Origin: Maribellus sediminis
GTDB taxonomy: Bacteria; Bacteroidota; Bacteroidia; Bacteroidales; Prolixibacteraceae
Length of the DNA stretch: 64,000 bases
Direction: 5' to 3'
Assembly: GCF_011799805.1 (NCBI RefSeq)
Contig: NZ_WXUB01000001.1
Location: 992,001 to 1,056,000 of the forward strand
Shown here: piece by piece, positions 46,100 through 54,739 of the stretch
Layout of the letters: every line of letters begins with the position of its first letter
How positions within the stretch are numbered: the stretch's first letter is position 1
Made by a program: the position numbers and the translations under genes
The notes under the pieces: generated by a model
Database searches by the model: none
Told to the model about the DNA's origin: nothing
The model's input: the letters and a program-made list of their open reading frames with translations, nothing else

Positions 46100-47749
46100 A
46101 TGAAATACTTACTGTTATTTTTCTTTTTACTCCCGATTGTAGTCACTACACTCGGGCAGAGCGAAAAAACAAACGAAGAAATAGTACTAACCAACAAACG
46201 CGGTAAAACTACTGTCATTTCAAACGAGAATGGAGAATTACTAGTCAATGTATCGCCAAAGAATGTTCGAAAACTTAAAGCTGAGGGAGTAGTTCGATAC
46301 AGCTATTTTGGTGCAAAAGGGGATGGAAAAGCAGATGATATTGACGCCATTGCTGCAACACATGCTTTTGCCAATCGGCATGGCTTGTTGGTGAAAGCAG
46401 ATGAAGAAGCTACGTATTATATCGGAGGAAAGGATCGAACGGCAGTAATTCAAACCGATACCGATTTTGGAAATGCCGAATTTATTATCGATGATACTGA
46501 TGTTGAAAATCGCAATTCCTTTGTTTTTCTTGTTAATTCAGGCCTGCAATCGTTTAAACCGGAAGGGATAACCAGGCTAAAGAGAAATCAGAAAAAACTA
46601 GACATTACTCTTCCCGGTGCCTGTTTGGTAACAGTGGTTAACTCTGGCATAAAACGTTATATTCGTTTTGGACCCAACCAGAATAATGGATACTCGCAGA
46701 CTGATATTTTTATAGTTGACAAAAAAGGTAATGTTGACATGGATGCCCCGATTATCTGGGATTTTGATCAGATTACTAAAATTGCAGCGCTTCCAATCGA
46801 CGAAAAAAAGCTGACGATCAGCGGAGGCCGTTTTACCACAATTGCCAACCGTGCAGAATCGAAATACACCTACTATAACCGAGGATTTGGTATCAAACGT
46901 TCGAACGTGATTCTGGATGGACTTGAGCACCGTATTACCGGAGAAGGAGACAACGGAGCACCTTACGGTGGCTTTCTCAATATAAGCGAATGTGCTTATG
47001 TCACGGTTCAAAACACCATCCTTACCGGACATAAAACCTATAAAACCATTGGCTCAGCCGGAGTTGCTGTACCGATGGGAACCTACGACATTTCGGTGAA
47101 TCGCGCTCTGAATGTTTCATTTATAAATTGCAGCCAAACAAACGACATTAACGATAATCTTTACTGGGGAATACTGGGATCGAACTACTCCAAAAATCTG
47201 TTGTATGATCAGTGTGTTTTTTCCCGTTTCGATGCTCATATGGGAGTAGCCAATGCCACCATTCGTAACTCAACGCTCGGTCATCAGGGGATAAACGCCA
47301 TTGGAAGCGGTACCTTCATTGTTGAGAATTCGACTATTCGGGGAAGGAACCTTATTAACCTGCGATCGGATTACGGCAGTACCTGGCAGGGGGAGTTCAT
47401 TATTCGCGACTGCGTTTTTGTTCCTTTAAACGGCAAACAAACCACTGCCAGCCTGATTGGTGGCTCCAATTCAGGACAACATGATTTTGGGTATACCTGT
47501 TACATGCCCGAACGAATTACTATTGAAAATCTAAATATCGACGACTCGAACCATCCGGAGGACTATCCCGGGCCCGCAATTTTCGACGATTTCAATTCAA
47601 AAATGACCACGGATGCCTACGTGCAGAAATTTCCTTATGTAGTTACAAAAGAAGTTGTTCTGAATAAGGTAAGTACGTCGAGTGGAAAAACTCTGAGAAT
47701 AAGTGAGAATGCTTACATGTTTCGAAATGTAGAAGTAACGACGGAGTAG
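46100..47749 (+). CDS. Secreted right-handed beta-helix (pectate lyase-like) protein
   Basis: A 549-residue protein with a signal peptide (residues 1-20). At about residue 65 the segment VVRYSYFGAKGDGKADDIDAI is the N-terminal signature of the pectate-lyase-3/GH28-GH55-like superfamily. The remainder has repeated strand-turn patterns of a parallel beta-helix (residues 230-460). The fold is used by polysaccharide lyases, glycosidases and epimerases. No catalytic set could be placed with confidence, so the substrate is open. It stands alone on the plus strand. Confidence 0.85.
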   Translation: MKYLLLFFFLLPIVVTTLGQSEKTNEEIVLTNKRGKTTVISNENGELLVNVSPKNVRKLKAEGVVRYSYFGAKGDGKADDIDAIAATHAFANRHGLLVKADEEATYYIGGKDRTAVIQTDTDFGNAEFIIDDTDVENRNSFVFLVNSGLQSFKPEGITRLKRNQKKLDITLPGACLVTVVNSGIKRYIRFGPNQNNGYSQTDIFIVDKKGNVDMDAPIIWDFDQITKIAALPIDEKKLTISGGRFTTIANRAESKYTYYNRGFGIKRSNVILDGLEHRITGEGDNGAPYGGFLNISECAYVTVQNTILTGHKTYKTIGSAGVAVPMGTYDISVNRALNVSFINCSQTNDINDNLYWGILGSNYSKNLLYDQCVFSRFDAHMGVANATIRNSTLGHQGINAIGSGTFIVENSTIRGRNLINLRSDYGSTWQGEFIIRDCVFVPLNGKQTTASLIGGSNSGQHDFGYTCYMPERITIENLNIDDSNHPEDYPGPAIFDDFNSKMTTDAYVQKFPYVVTKEVVLNKVSTSSGKTLRISENAYMFRNVEVTTE

Positions 47750-47807
47750 CAGTTTTGTTTGGAATGCTCACCAAATCGAAAGACCGGTAGCAGTTAACCA
47801 TCCCAGT

Positions 47808-48113
47808 TTAGCGTAGGTCAAACATGATATCTACAATTTCAACTGATGGCGGTTCTATAGCACCGTAAGCTTTTGCGATGGTGGCTGCAAGTTCCGACTG
47901 GCGAAATTCTGTAAGCGATTCACGCGAATCCCAAATATATATTCCGCCGAACTCGCCCGGATTACCCATTTTGACGTAATACTTCTGAACCAGACCAGGA
48001 ATCGCCATGAATTGAGGTTCTCTTTCGTGGGCTATTTTTAGCATTTCTTCTTCACTTAGTTTTGTTTTGAGCCTGACAATCTGCATGATCGTTCCTTTTC
48101 CATTGTTGTTCAT
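47808..48113 (-). CDS. YdhR-like small monooxygenase-fold protein
   Basis: A 101-residue (or 92 from the internal ATG at 48086, MQIVRLKTK) dimeric alpha+beta barrel protein. The pattern A.ERE.QF..IPGLVQKYYV, then GGIYIWDSRESLTEFRQSELA, matches YdhR/antibiotic-biosynthesis-monooxygenase-type proteins. These bind or oxidise small aromatic compounds or haem. The internal start gives the usual family N-terminus. Physiological role unknown. Confidence 0.8.
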   Translation of the reverse strand: MNNNGKGTIMQIVRLKTKLSEEEMLKIAHEREPQFMAIPGLVQKYYVKMGNPGEFGGIYIWDSRESLTEFRQSELAATIAKAYGAIEPPSVEIVDIMFDLR

Positions 48114-48333
48114 TGTAAGTACCGTTTTAGTTTGATGTTTTTAATCATTGCAACAATTATTGTTTCCTATTGGTTGATTAATTGCCCCAAACGGCTTGTC
48201 TAACGGCGATGATTCTAATTCCAATGAGCGCATTTTTCCTGGGTTTCTTAGCTCACAACTCAACAGAATCTATACATTTTGAATTTTCAATTGAATAAAC
48301 TAACTTGTTGTGTTCGGACGCAAATTGTTTATT

Positions 48334-49830
48334 ATGAAAGCTTTCCAGCGATTGTTTTGGGTTTTGTTATTGCTAAGCGGATTTGCTTCGTGTAGTGACC
48401 CGGGTGACCCTTGCGAAATCAGTAATTTGAAGGTAATAACCAAAGAATGCCTCACTGACTCAACTTATCAACTCACAATTGATTTCGATTATCAACATGC
48501 AGCAAATGACTTTTTCGATGTTTTCGTTCGTGAAAATCAACACCTTGGTTATTACAGTCTGGCTGATCTTCCGGTCACCATTGAAGATTTTAAGTTGTCG
48601 GGAAAAGATTTTGATTATCTGAAAGTTTGCATCAATGATCGTCTTGACTGTTGTGAAGAAATTGAGTTTGAAACTCCTGATTGTTCGGATAAAAAATGCA
48701 GTATAACAGACTTAGAAGTTGAACCCGGAGAATGTGACGGAAATAACACCTACAATTTGAAGCTCAATTTTGAGTACGCAAATCCCGGAAATGACTACTT
48801 CGAAGTTTATGGTCGGGATAATCAAAGGATTGGTACTTATAAATTTTCGAACTTGCCAATAAGCCTTGAGAATTTTGAAACCAGTGGGAATGAATACGAT
48901 TTTATCAAGGTATGTGTGAACGACCATCCCGACTGTTGTAAGGCTATTGAATTTAAAGCTCCGGATTGTTTGTCTGAAAAATGTGAAATAGGCGCATTAA
49001 ACATTGACATTGGAAATTGTACCGGAGATAACACTTACAACATTTTCCTGAACTTTGAGTACGCAAATCCCGGCAATGACTACTTCGAAGTTTATGGTCG
49101 GGAGAATCAAAGGATTGGTACTTATAAATTTTCGGACTTGCCAATAAGCCTTGAGAATTTTGAAACCAGTGGGAATGAATACGATTTTATCAAAGTATGT
49201 GTGAACGACCATCCCGACTGTTGTAAGGCTATAGAATTTAAAGCTCCGGATTGTTTGTCAGAAAAATGTGAAATAGGCGAATTAAACATTGACATAGGGA
49301 ATTGTACCGGAGATAACACTTACAATCTTTTCCTGAACTTTGAATACGCAAATCCCGGCAATGACTACTTCGAAGTTTATGGTCGGGAAAATCAAAGGAT
49401 TGGTACTTATAAATTTTCGGACTTGCCAATAAGCCTTGAGAATTTTGAAACCAGTGGTAATGAATACGATTTTATCAAAGTATGTGTGAACGACCATCCT
49501 GATTGCTGCAGTGTAGTTGAATTCAAAGCCCCTGAGTGTGCCAACCAAAACTGTGAGCTTACTGAACTGACAGTTTCAGTTGGTGATTGCGTAAACGACA
49601 GCACTTATCAGCTTACAATTAATTTTGATTACATCAATCCAAACAATGATTATTTTGAGGTATTTCTCCGGAATGATAAGCGTTTGGGGTACTACAAATT
49701 AACGGATCTGCCACTAACTATTTCGGAATTCAGGAAAAGTGGGAAAGAGTACGATTTCATTAAAGTTTGTATCAATGATCATCCGGATTGTTGTAAAGTG
49801 TTGGAGTTTAAATCGCCGGGATGCGAATAG
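48334..49830 (+). CDS. Lipoprotein of five tandem 95-residue Cys-rich repeats
   Basis: About 498 residues from ATG 48334 (the open frame begins at an upstream GTG). A lipobox, FASC, follows the signal peptide. The rest is five repeats of 95 residues, each starting at a Cys (DNA positions 48412, 48697, 48982, 49267, 49552). Each has the plan C-x(~12)-C-x-(N/D)STYxLxLNFxY..NDYFEVY..N.R.G.YK..LP.....F..SG.EYDFIKVC.NDHPDCC..EFK.P.C. Six cysteines per unit suggest disulfide-linked beta-domains on the cell surface. Repeats 3 and 4 are almost identical in DNA and repeat 2 is close; repeats 1 and 5 are diverged. Not a family I recognise. Confidence 0.85.
   Translation: MKAFQRLFWVLLLLSGFASCSDPGDPCEISNLKVITKECLTDSTYQLTIDFDYQHAANDFFDVFVRENQHLGYYSLADLPVTIEDFKLSGKDFDYLKVCINDRLDCCEEIEFETPDCSDKKCSITDLEVEPGECDGNNTYNLKLNFEYANPGNDYFEVYGRDNQRIGTYKFSNLPISLENFETSGNEYDFIKVCVNDHPDCCKAIEFKAPDCLSEKCEIGALNIDIGNCTGDNTYNIFLNFEYANPGNDYFEVYGRENQRIGTYKFSDLPISLENFETSGNEYDFIKVCVNDHPDCCKAIEFKAPDCLSEKCEIGELNIDIGNCTGDNTYNLFLNFEYANPGNDYFEVYGRENQRIGTYKFSDLPISLENFETSGNEYDFIKVCVNDHPDCCSVVEFKAPECANQNCELTELTVSVGDCVNDSTYQLTINFDYINPNNDYFEVFLRNDKRLGYYKLTDLPLTISEFRKSGKEYDFIKVCINDHPDCCKVLEFKSPGCE
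48412..49830 (+). repeat. 285-bp tandem repeat, five units
   Basis: Five in-frame units of 285 bp (last one slightly short). Units 2 to 4 (48697-49551) differ by few bases over long stretches, a sign of recent duplication or conversion. Confidence 0.93.
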
Positions 49831-49861
49831 AGAATTTCAGTGTAAATACTTGTAAAAAAAG

Positions 49862-49895
49862 AAAGTCCGGTTGATTTCTTCATCAATCGGACTTT
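49862..49895 (-). terminator. Terminator of the 49918-50385 gene
   Basis: A 14-bp stem with one G-U pair (49862-49875 with 49882-49895) is followed on the minus strand by CTTTTTTT at 49856-49849. Confidence 0.75.
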
Positions 49896-49917
49896 GCAGG
49901 TACTTTATAAGTGTACC

Positions 49918-50385
49918 TTATTTTTTATCATAAACTTGTGTTTCTTCCATGTCGCCGTATGAAGAAGAGGCTTTCGACTTAATAACCATCGAACCGTTTT
50001 CCATGGAATATATTTCTGTAATTGTCATGGTTTCGCCCTGCATCGGAATTTTTGAAGTAACTGTTAGCGACTTTTTATCGCCCGACCAAACCGCTGTCGA
50101 TTTTTTCTCGGTGTCCATAAATCCTTTATTTACACATTCTTTCCCATCCAGCGTGTATTTATCGGTAGAAGTAAATTCATTCCCCTGGAATTCTGAATGT
50201 TTTTCAACGCTCATATCATTACTTTTCTGGCTAACAACAATTGTTTTTGGTGCCATACTGAATTGTTCACCCAGCTTACTTTTCGAGGTGTTTAATTTCC
50301 AGTTACCAGATAAATCTACTTGAGCAAAAAGGGATGTGGTGAGAATTACCGCCAACACCGAAAGAAGAAATTTTTTCATAATCAT
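49918..50385 (-). CDS. Small secreted beta-rich protein, paralogue of 43696-44208
   Basis: A 155-residue protein (start at 50385, or at 50379 with MKKFLLS). The signal peptide ends at LFAQ. The mature part begins with LSGNWKLNTSKSKLGE, contains KYTLDGKECVN and ends QVYDKK. These are the same conserved blocks as in the 43696 protein, so both belong to one small family. Probably exported to the periplasm or surface; function not known. Confidence 0.82.
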   Translation of the reverse strand: MIMKKFLLSVLAVILTTSLFAQVDLSGNWKLNTSKSKLGEQFSMAPKTIVVSQKSNDMSVEKHSEFQGNEFTSTDKYTLDGKECVNKGFMDTEKKSTAVWSGDKKSLTVTSKIPMQGETMTITEIYSMENGSMVIKSKASSSYGDMEETQVYDKK

Positions 50386-50657
50386 TGTATTATAGTTTAA
50401 GTTTAATTGTGCTCTTTGACTGATTAATTCATTGTTGGTTTAACGGACCTTCTCATTAATGTGCTGAAAAGCAGGTTTTTGTTGAAAATTCGCAACAAGA
50501 ATTTAGAACACAATTAATTTCATTGATAAGAATATTGTATGCGCCATATATCCAGATCGATAGTAATCAACTTAACATTTTAGACTAGGAAATGAAAACT
50601 TAATTTGATGTCGATGGTTATTTTCTACAGTATCCACTAAACGAAACGACCAAATTT

Positions 50658-51962
50658 ATGCAGGTACGCGATCTTAAATGGGCCTTTTTTTCATACGGGC
50701 ACAATCTGGGAGATTTTACACGGGCACTCGAAACAGCTATTGGTATGAAGCAAAGCGGAGCTCAGGTAAAGTTTTTTAATCACGGAGGAATACACAATAA
50801 ACATATTGCCGAAGCGGGTATCGAAGCGGAGGACCTGCAACCTGAACTGACCTGGGAGCAACACAAGGTAATAATGGACATCAACCGTTATAAGGCTGCG
50901 GTCGGAACGCCTCTTCCGGTTACCCGGGAACAATGGATAAAGATGGCTGAAGCCGACTTAAAAGCGTTTGATGAATATCAGCCCAATGGGGTGTATGCAG
51001 GTTTAAATCTCAGTTGCATGATTTCGGTTCCTTATGCCAAACTGCCCATGGTAACTCAGGTGCCAACGGTTAATTGTCCGGCCTTCATTCATAACGAAAT
51101 GTATAACATGCCCAATACCATGGAGCGGAATTTCTTCATGCGGCACGTTCTTCCCGGAATGATCAAGCGAAAGATTATGAAGAAAGTTTTGCTTGGCAAT
51201 TCGGCAGGCGCTTCGCTGACAACCTTTAATGAAGCCCGTAAACATTTTGGTTTGAAACCGATCTATAATATTACCGATCTGGTGCGTGGTGACATTACGC
51301 TCTTGCCCGATCTTCCGGTTTTAAGCGGACTGGCTGAAAAGGACCTGAATAGTGGCTATTATTACACAGGCCCTATTTTTTCAGGAATTGAATTTCCGCT
51401 GGATGACCAGATCCGAAAGGTTTTTTCGCGCCCGGGATTAAAAGTATATTGTTCGTTAGGTAGTTCGGGGTATCCGGAAACATTGCGTGAGATAATAGCA
51501 GCTCTCCGGCAAAACAGTAATTTAAATATAGTTTGTGCCACCACAACAATACTCGATCCGGAAGAACTTAAACCTTTTTCCGAAAATTTTTATGCTACCC
51601 GATTTCTACCGGCTACGAAGGTGAACGCTTTGGCTGATATTGCTGTTCTGCATGGTGGTCAGGGGACCATCCAGAATGCAGTTTGGGCAGGCACTCCGGT
51701 GGTTGGCATTGGTTTTCAGGCCGAGCAACAAGCGAATATTGATGGGATAGCACGCGAAGGAATGGCCATTCGAATTCCTATTTATTCTGTAAACAGCAAA
51801 CGGATACTAAAGGCTGTTAACGAAATATCGAAAGAAAAATACCGAAACAGGGCCAGGCAAATTCAGACACAGGTGAGAAGTACGAATGGCGTTCGTAAAT
51901 CAGTGGAACTTATGAATCAATTGGTGTTGGGTCAGTTGCCTGAAAGTAAAAAATTCAGTTAG
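50658..51962 (+). CDS. GT1-family (UGT/MGT-like) glycosyltransferase
   Basis: A 434-residue GT-B glycosyltransferase. The N-terminal acceptor half opens with WAFFSYGHNLGDFTRALETA. The C-terminal half carries VYCSLGSSGYPE and the donor-binding signature LHGGQGTIQNAVWAGTPVVGIGFQAEQ (about residues 331-357), as in UDP- or dTDP-sugar transferases acting on lipids or natural products. No signal peptide is seen; cytoplasmic. Its stop codon overlaps that of the convergent GH65-like gene by 4 bases. Acceptor unknown. Confidence 0.88.
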   Translation: MQVRDLKWAFFSYGHNLGDFTRALETAIGMKQSGAQVKFFNHGGIHNKHIAEAGIEAEDLQPELTWEQHKVIMDINRYKAAVGTPLPVTREQWIKMAEADLKAFDEYQPNGVYAGLNLSCMISVPYAKLPMVTQVPTVNCPAFIHNEMYNMPNTMERNFFMRHVLPGMIKRKIMKKVLLGNSAGASLTTFNEARKHFGLKPIYNITDLVRGDITLLPDLPVLSGLAEKDLNSGYYYTGPIFSGIEFPLDDQIRKVFSRPGLKVYCSLGSSGYPETLREIIAALRQNSNLNIVCATTTILDPEELKPFSENFYATRFLPATKVNALADIAVLHGGQGTIQNAVWAGTPVVGIGFQAEQQANIDGIAREGMAIRIPIYSVNSKRILKAVNEISKEKYRNRARQIQTQVRSTNGVRKSVELMNQLVLGQLPESKKFS

Positions 51963-54118
51963 AAAACCGGGTCAATGTTTTCCCATTTTACCTTCCAATC
52001 TTCAGGGAAACCGGGATTTTTTGTGGTGTTGCCTTCAAAGCCGGCACACATCATAGCCACTGCGGTTAAAAGTCCTCCGTTGCCGGGCAGATAAATTCTC
52101 AGGCGTTCTCCCTGGTAGTTGTGTCCATTCGGTAAGTAGGTATTTTTTAGCACATCTTTTAAAAGCAGATCGATGGCCTGTTCAGGTTTTCCGAGCCGCG
52201 TGGCACACATGGCTGCCATTGGGTAATCCCATCCCCAGGTGCGGTCCCAGTTCCAGTGGCGCTCAATGTAATCAAAGGTTTCCGACATAATCCCGGTGTC
52301 AAGCGGAAGCGTTTGTGGTAAAATTCCAAATGTCCCAAGAACCATTGGATGATCAGAATAATAATCTTCGTTTTCATATGAATCAGGCGCACTTTCTGCT
52401 GCCAGGTACAACCCATCTTTTTGCGGAAGCAATGATAAATTATCGATCACATTCTGCCACTCCTGATTTGACGGCAGGTTTAGCCGATTTAACCAGCTTT
52501 GTGCAGTTGTCAGTCCCCAATGCCAGTAGGCAAGTTCAAAAGGTGGATTGAAAGTTTTTTCTTTTTCCAGACTTTCCTGAGCAGGAATAAGCGGCGGTCC
52601 GAGAATGAAACGTTTATTCTCTTCATCCCATCGGGCAAAGTCGGCCATAAAATCGGCAGTGGCCTGAATCAAAGGCAGGTATTTTTCAAGCGTTGCTTCT
52701 TCGGGATGACTTTGATACAACTGCTCGGCAAAATAGATAATGTGTGGCTGCTGCCAGATCAAAAATTCACCAACACTCGACGGGCTGTCGTTACCGGCGT
52801 TGTCGGTCATTTTTGGCCAGCGGGCGCCTTCGTAGCCCTGCAACGCTGCCTTATGTTTCGCTTTGTTCAGGATCTCAAAATAATAATCCAGACTTCTTTT
52901 AAGGAACTCCGGGCGATTCCAGTATGTCCAGTGCGCCGCATGCCACCAGTGCATTTCCAGATGAAATTTGCCGTACCAGCTGTTAAACGTCAATCCGGTT
53001 TCCTGCGGAGGGTAGTGGCCTGCTTCCTGTGCCCGAATTAAATATTGCGAAAGAATTACCCGGCGTTCCAGTTCAGCTGCCCGTGGATCAGTTGTTTCCG
53101 AAAAGTCAACAATACCGCCACTTTCCCAGTAATTTTTCCACGACGCTTGGGATTCAACCAGTATATTTGCAAAATCTTCGGATATAGCGAAATTGTTATC
53201 CGAATTGAATTCAAAGGAAAAGGAAAAATCACGCAGGTTCTCCGGTTTTATGACAAAATAATGAGGCTGCTTTTGCACTAATTCCGCATTCCCCGTCCAG
53301 TTTATTTTAACGAAGTATGTAGTAGAATCAATGGTGTGACGAAAAACGGCTGATTGAGCTTTTTGCTCCACAATTGCCGAAAAATGGTCATTAATATTTT
53401 GCCAGTCGGCTGCTCCATCAACATGACCACCGGTGGGATAGGGGAAACGGATCTTTATTCCATCCACTTGTTCACCTTTATTTTCTGTTTTAAAGCTAAC
53501 TCCGATTAAGTCGCGTGATGGATGACAACAGGTTTCTACCCGGTAAATATCATTCTTCACTTGAAATTCACTTCTGATGGTTCCTTCCCAAAGGTTGAGT
53601 TCCTGCGAAATTGCAGAGATTTGTTCCGGTTTCACTCCGTCACGGAATTCAAACCCTATTCCGGCCAGTTGCAGCCGATGAGGATTAACCCGGAAATAAT
53701 CGGACGCAGCTTTTTTTCTCCCTTCTTCCTTTGGCTGAACAGCATACGGTATTTCTCTGCCTTCTACTTTGTAATAATTGAAAGCTTCTTCGCGCAAATA
53801 ACCCTCAGTATTGGGAAAACTGTGCCAACCCCATTCTGACATGGTGCCAAGACAAATCCCGTTTTCGTAAATCTCCTGAAATGTTTGTAAGCCCGTCGCA
53901 TCAACGGTAAATGCAAAAGCACCGTTTCCAACTGTCAACGATGAAAGGGAATCAAAAGCATTTACCCGAACATTATGCCTGTTGACTAGTGCAAAGCGAT
54001 CGATTTTAGCATTTTCATCAGAACATGAAACAACCAGAAATGAAATTAGAAAAACAAAAAACAGGTACTTCGATATAAGTAACGGGCACTTTGTAAGGTT
54101 ATGAAGTTTTCGTTGCAT
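51959..54118 (-). CDS. GH65-like (alpha/alpha)6-barrel lipoprotein
   Basis: A 719-residue predicted lipoprotein (LVVSC lipobox near residue 32). Residues ~40-330 form a beta-sandwich domain beginning RHNVRVNAFDSLSSLTVGNGAF, typical of GH65/GH95-like N-termini. Residues ~340-700 form the (alpha/alpha)6 barrel, with FNSWYGKFHLEMHWWHAAHW and LPGNGGLLTAVAMM. The MHWWH and downstream acidic clusters are where these enzymes keep the active site. The catalytic Glu could not be assigned with certainty. It probably acts on short glycosides or oligosaccharides at the cell surface. Confidence 0.8.
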   Translation of the reverse strand: MQRKLHNLTKCPLLISKYLFFVFLISFLVVSCSDENAKIDRFALVNRHNVRVNAFDSLSSLTVGNGAFAFTVDATGLQTFQEIYENGICLGTMSEWGWHSFPNTEGYLREEAFNYYKVEGREIPYAVQPKEEGRKKAASDYFRVNPHRLQLAGIGFEFRDGVKPEQISAISQELNLWEGTIRSEFQVKNDIYRVETCCHPSRDLIGVSFKTENKGEQVDGIKIRFPYPTGGHVDGAADWQNINDHFSAIVEQKAQSAVFRHTIDSTTYFVKINWTGNAELVQKQPHYFVIKPENLRDFSFSFEFNSDNNFAISEDFANILVESQASWKNYWESGGIVDFSETTDPRAAELERRVILSQYLIRAQEAGHYPPQETGLTFNSWYGKFHLEMHWWHAAHWTYWNRPEFLKRSLDYYFEILNKAKHKAALQGYEGARWPKMTDNAGNDSPSSVGEFLIWQQPHIIYFAEQLYQSHPEEATLEKYLPLIQATADFMADFARWDEENKRFILGPPLIPAQESLEKEKTFNPPFELAYWHWGLTTAQSWLNRLNLPSNQEWQNVIDNLSLLPQKDGLYLAAESAPDSYENEDYYSDHPMVLGTFGILPQTLPLDTGIMSETFDYIERHWNWDRTWGWDYPMAAMCATRLGKPEQAIDLLLKDVLKNTYLPNGHNYQGERLRIYLPGNGGLLTAVAMMCAGFEGNTTKNPGFPEDWKVKWENIDPVF

Positions 54119-54739
54119 GAAATTTAGTTGAAGTTCGCGTTGCTCAAGGTAATAAAAGCGTAGTAATTTTTCAGATTACGGCAAGATAAAATGGCGTGTT
54201 GTTGAGCTGAGTTTCTTGTTGCCTATTTTGAATAGCTGGTGATTATGCATTAATTATCACGACTGAATTACAACAACTACACCACGCAAATTCCACTGTG
54301 TTTCCTGTTTCCGGACGTTATCACCCTGTGACTGATACCTTCAGTTTTACACAAAATGCAGTTCTTAAGCAAAGCTATCAATCTAATATTTATGCAAGTG
54401 GCAAAAAAAGTTGTGACGCTTCATGCTGAAAATATTTCTGAAAATTCTATTAAGCTCCAATTAGATACGAGATTTGCAAATAAGAGACATTGTGAATGTA
54501 AAGCAATACAAACGGTTAGAAGATACTGTTTGAAAGCTCGTTTTATGAGCCAACTTCAAGGGGTTTTAAAGTTCGGTCTGGTGACTGGATAAAAGCCACC
54601 GGTTTCGTCGTGGAACCCGACAAACTAAAACCGGCAATCCAAAGTCCTTTTTCCCATTCTTTCACTATTGATCGTTTGTCAGCTAAAATTGCTATATTTA
54701 AGTAGCTGAAAACCTGATTGCTAACCACATTCTGAACTT
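54119..54739. other. Intergenic region of 620 bases
   Basis: Short frames exist here but none has a signal peptide, recognised motif or plausible start context. The end of the region must contain the promoter of the regulator at 54740. A few GC-richer segments near 54560-54640 may be an intergenic repeat or gene remnant. Confidence 0.4.

Noticed and set aside
48712-49548. Regularly spaced antisense frames every 285 bases
   Set aside because: They are the reverse-strand shadow of the tandem repeats in the lipoprotein gene.
54356-54592. A 78-codon plus-strand frame in the 54119-54739 gap
   Set aside because: No ribosome site, signal or family resemblance; composition like non-coding DNA.
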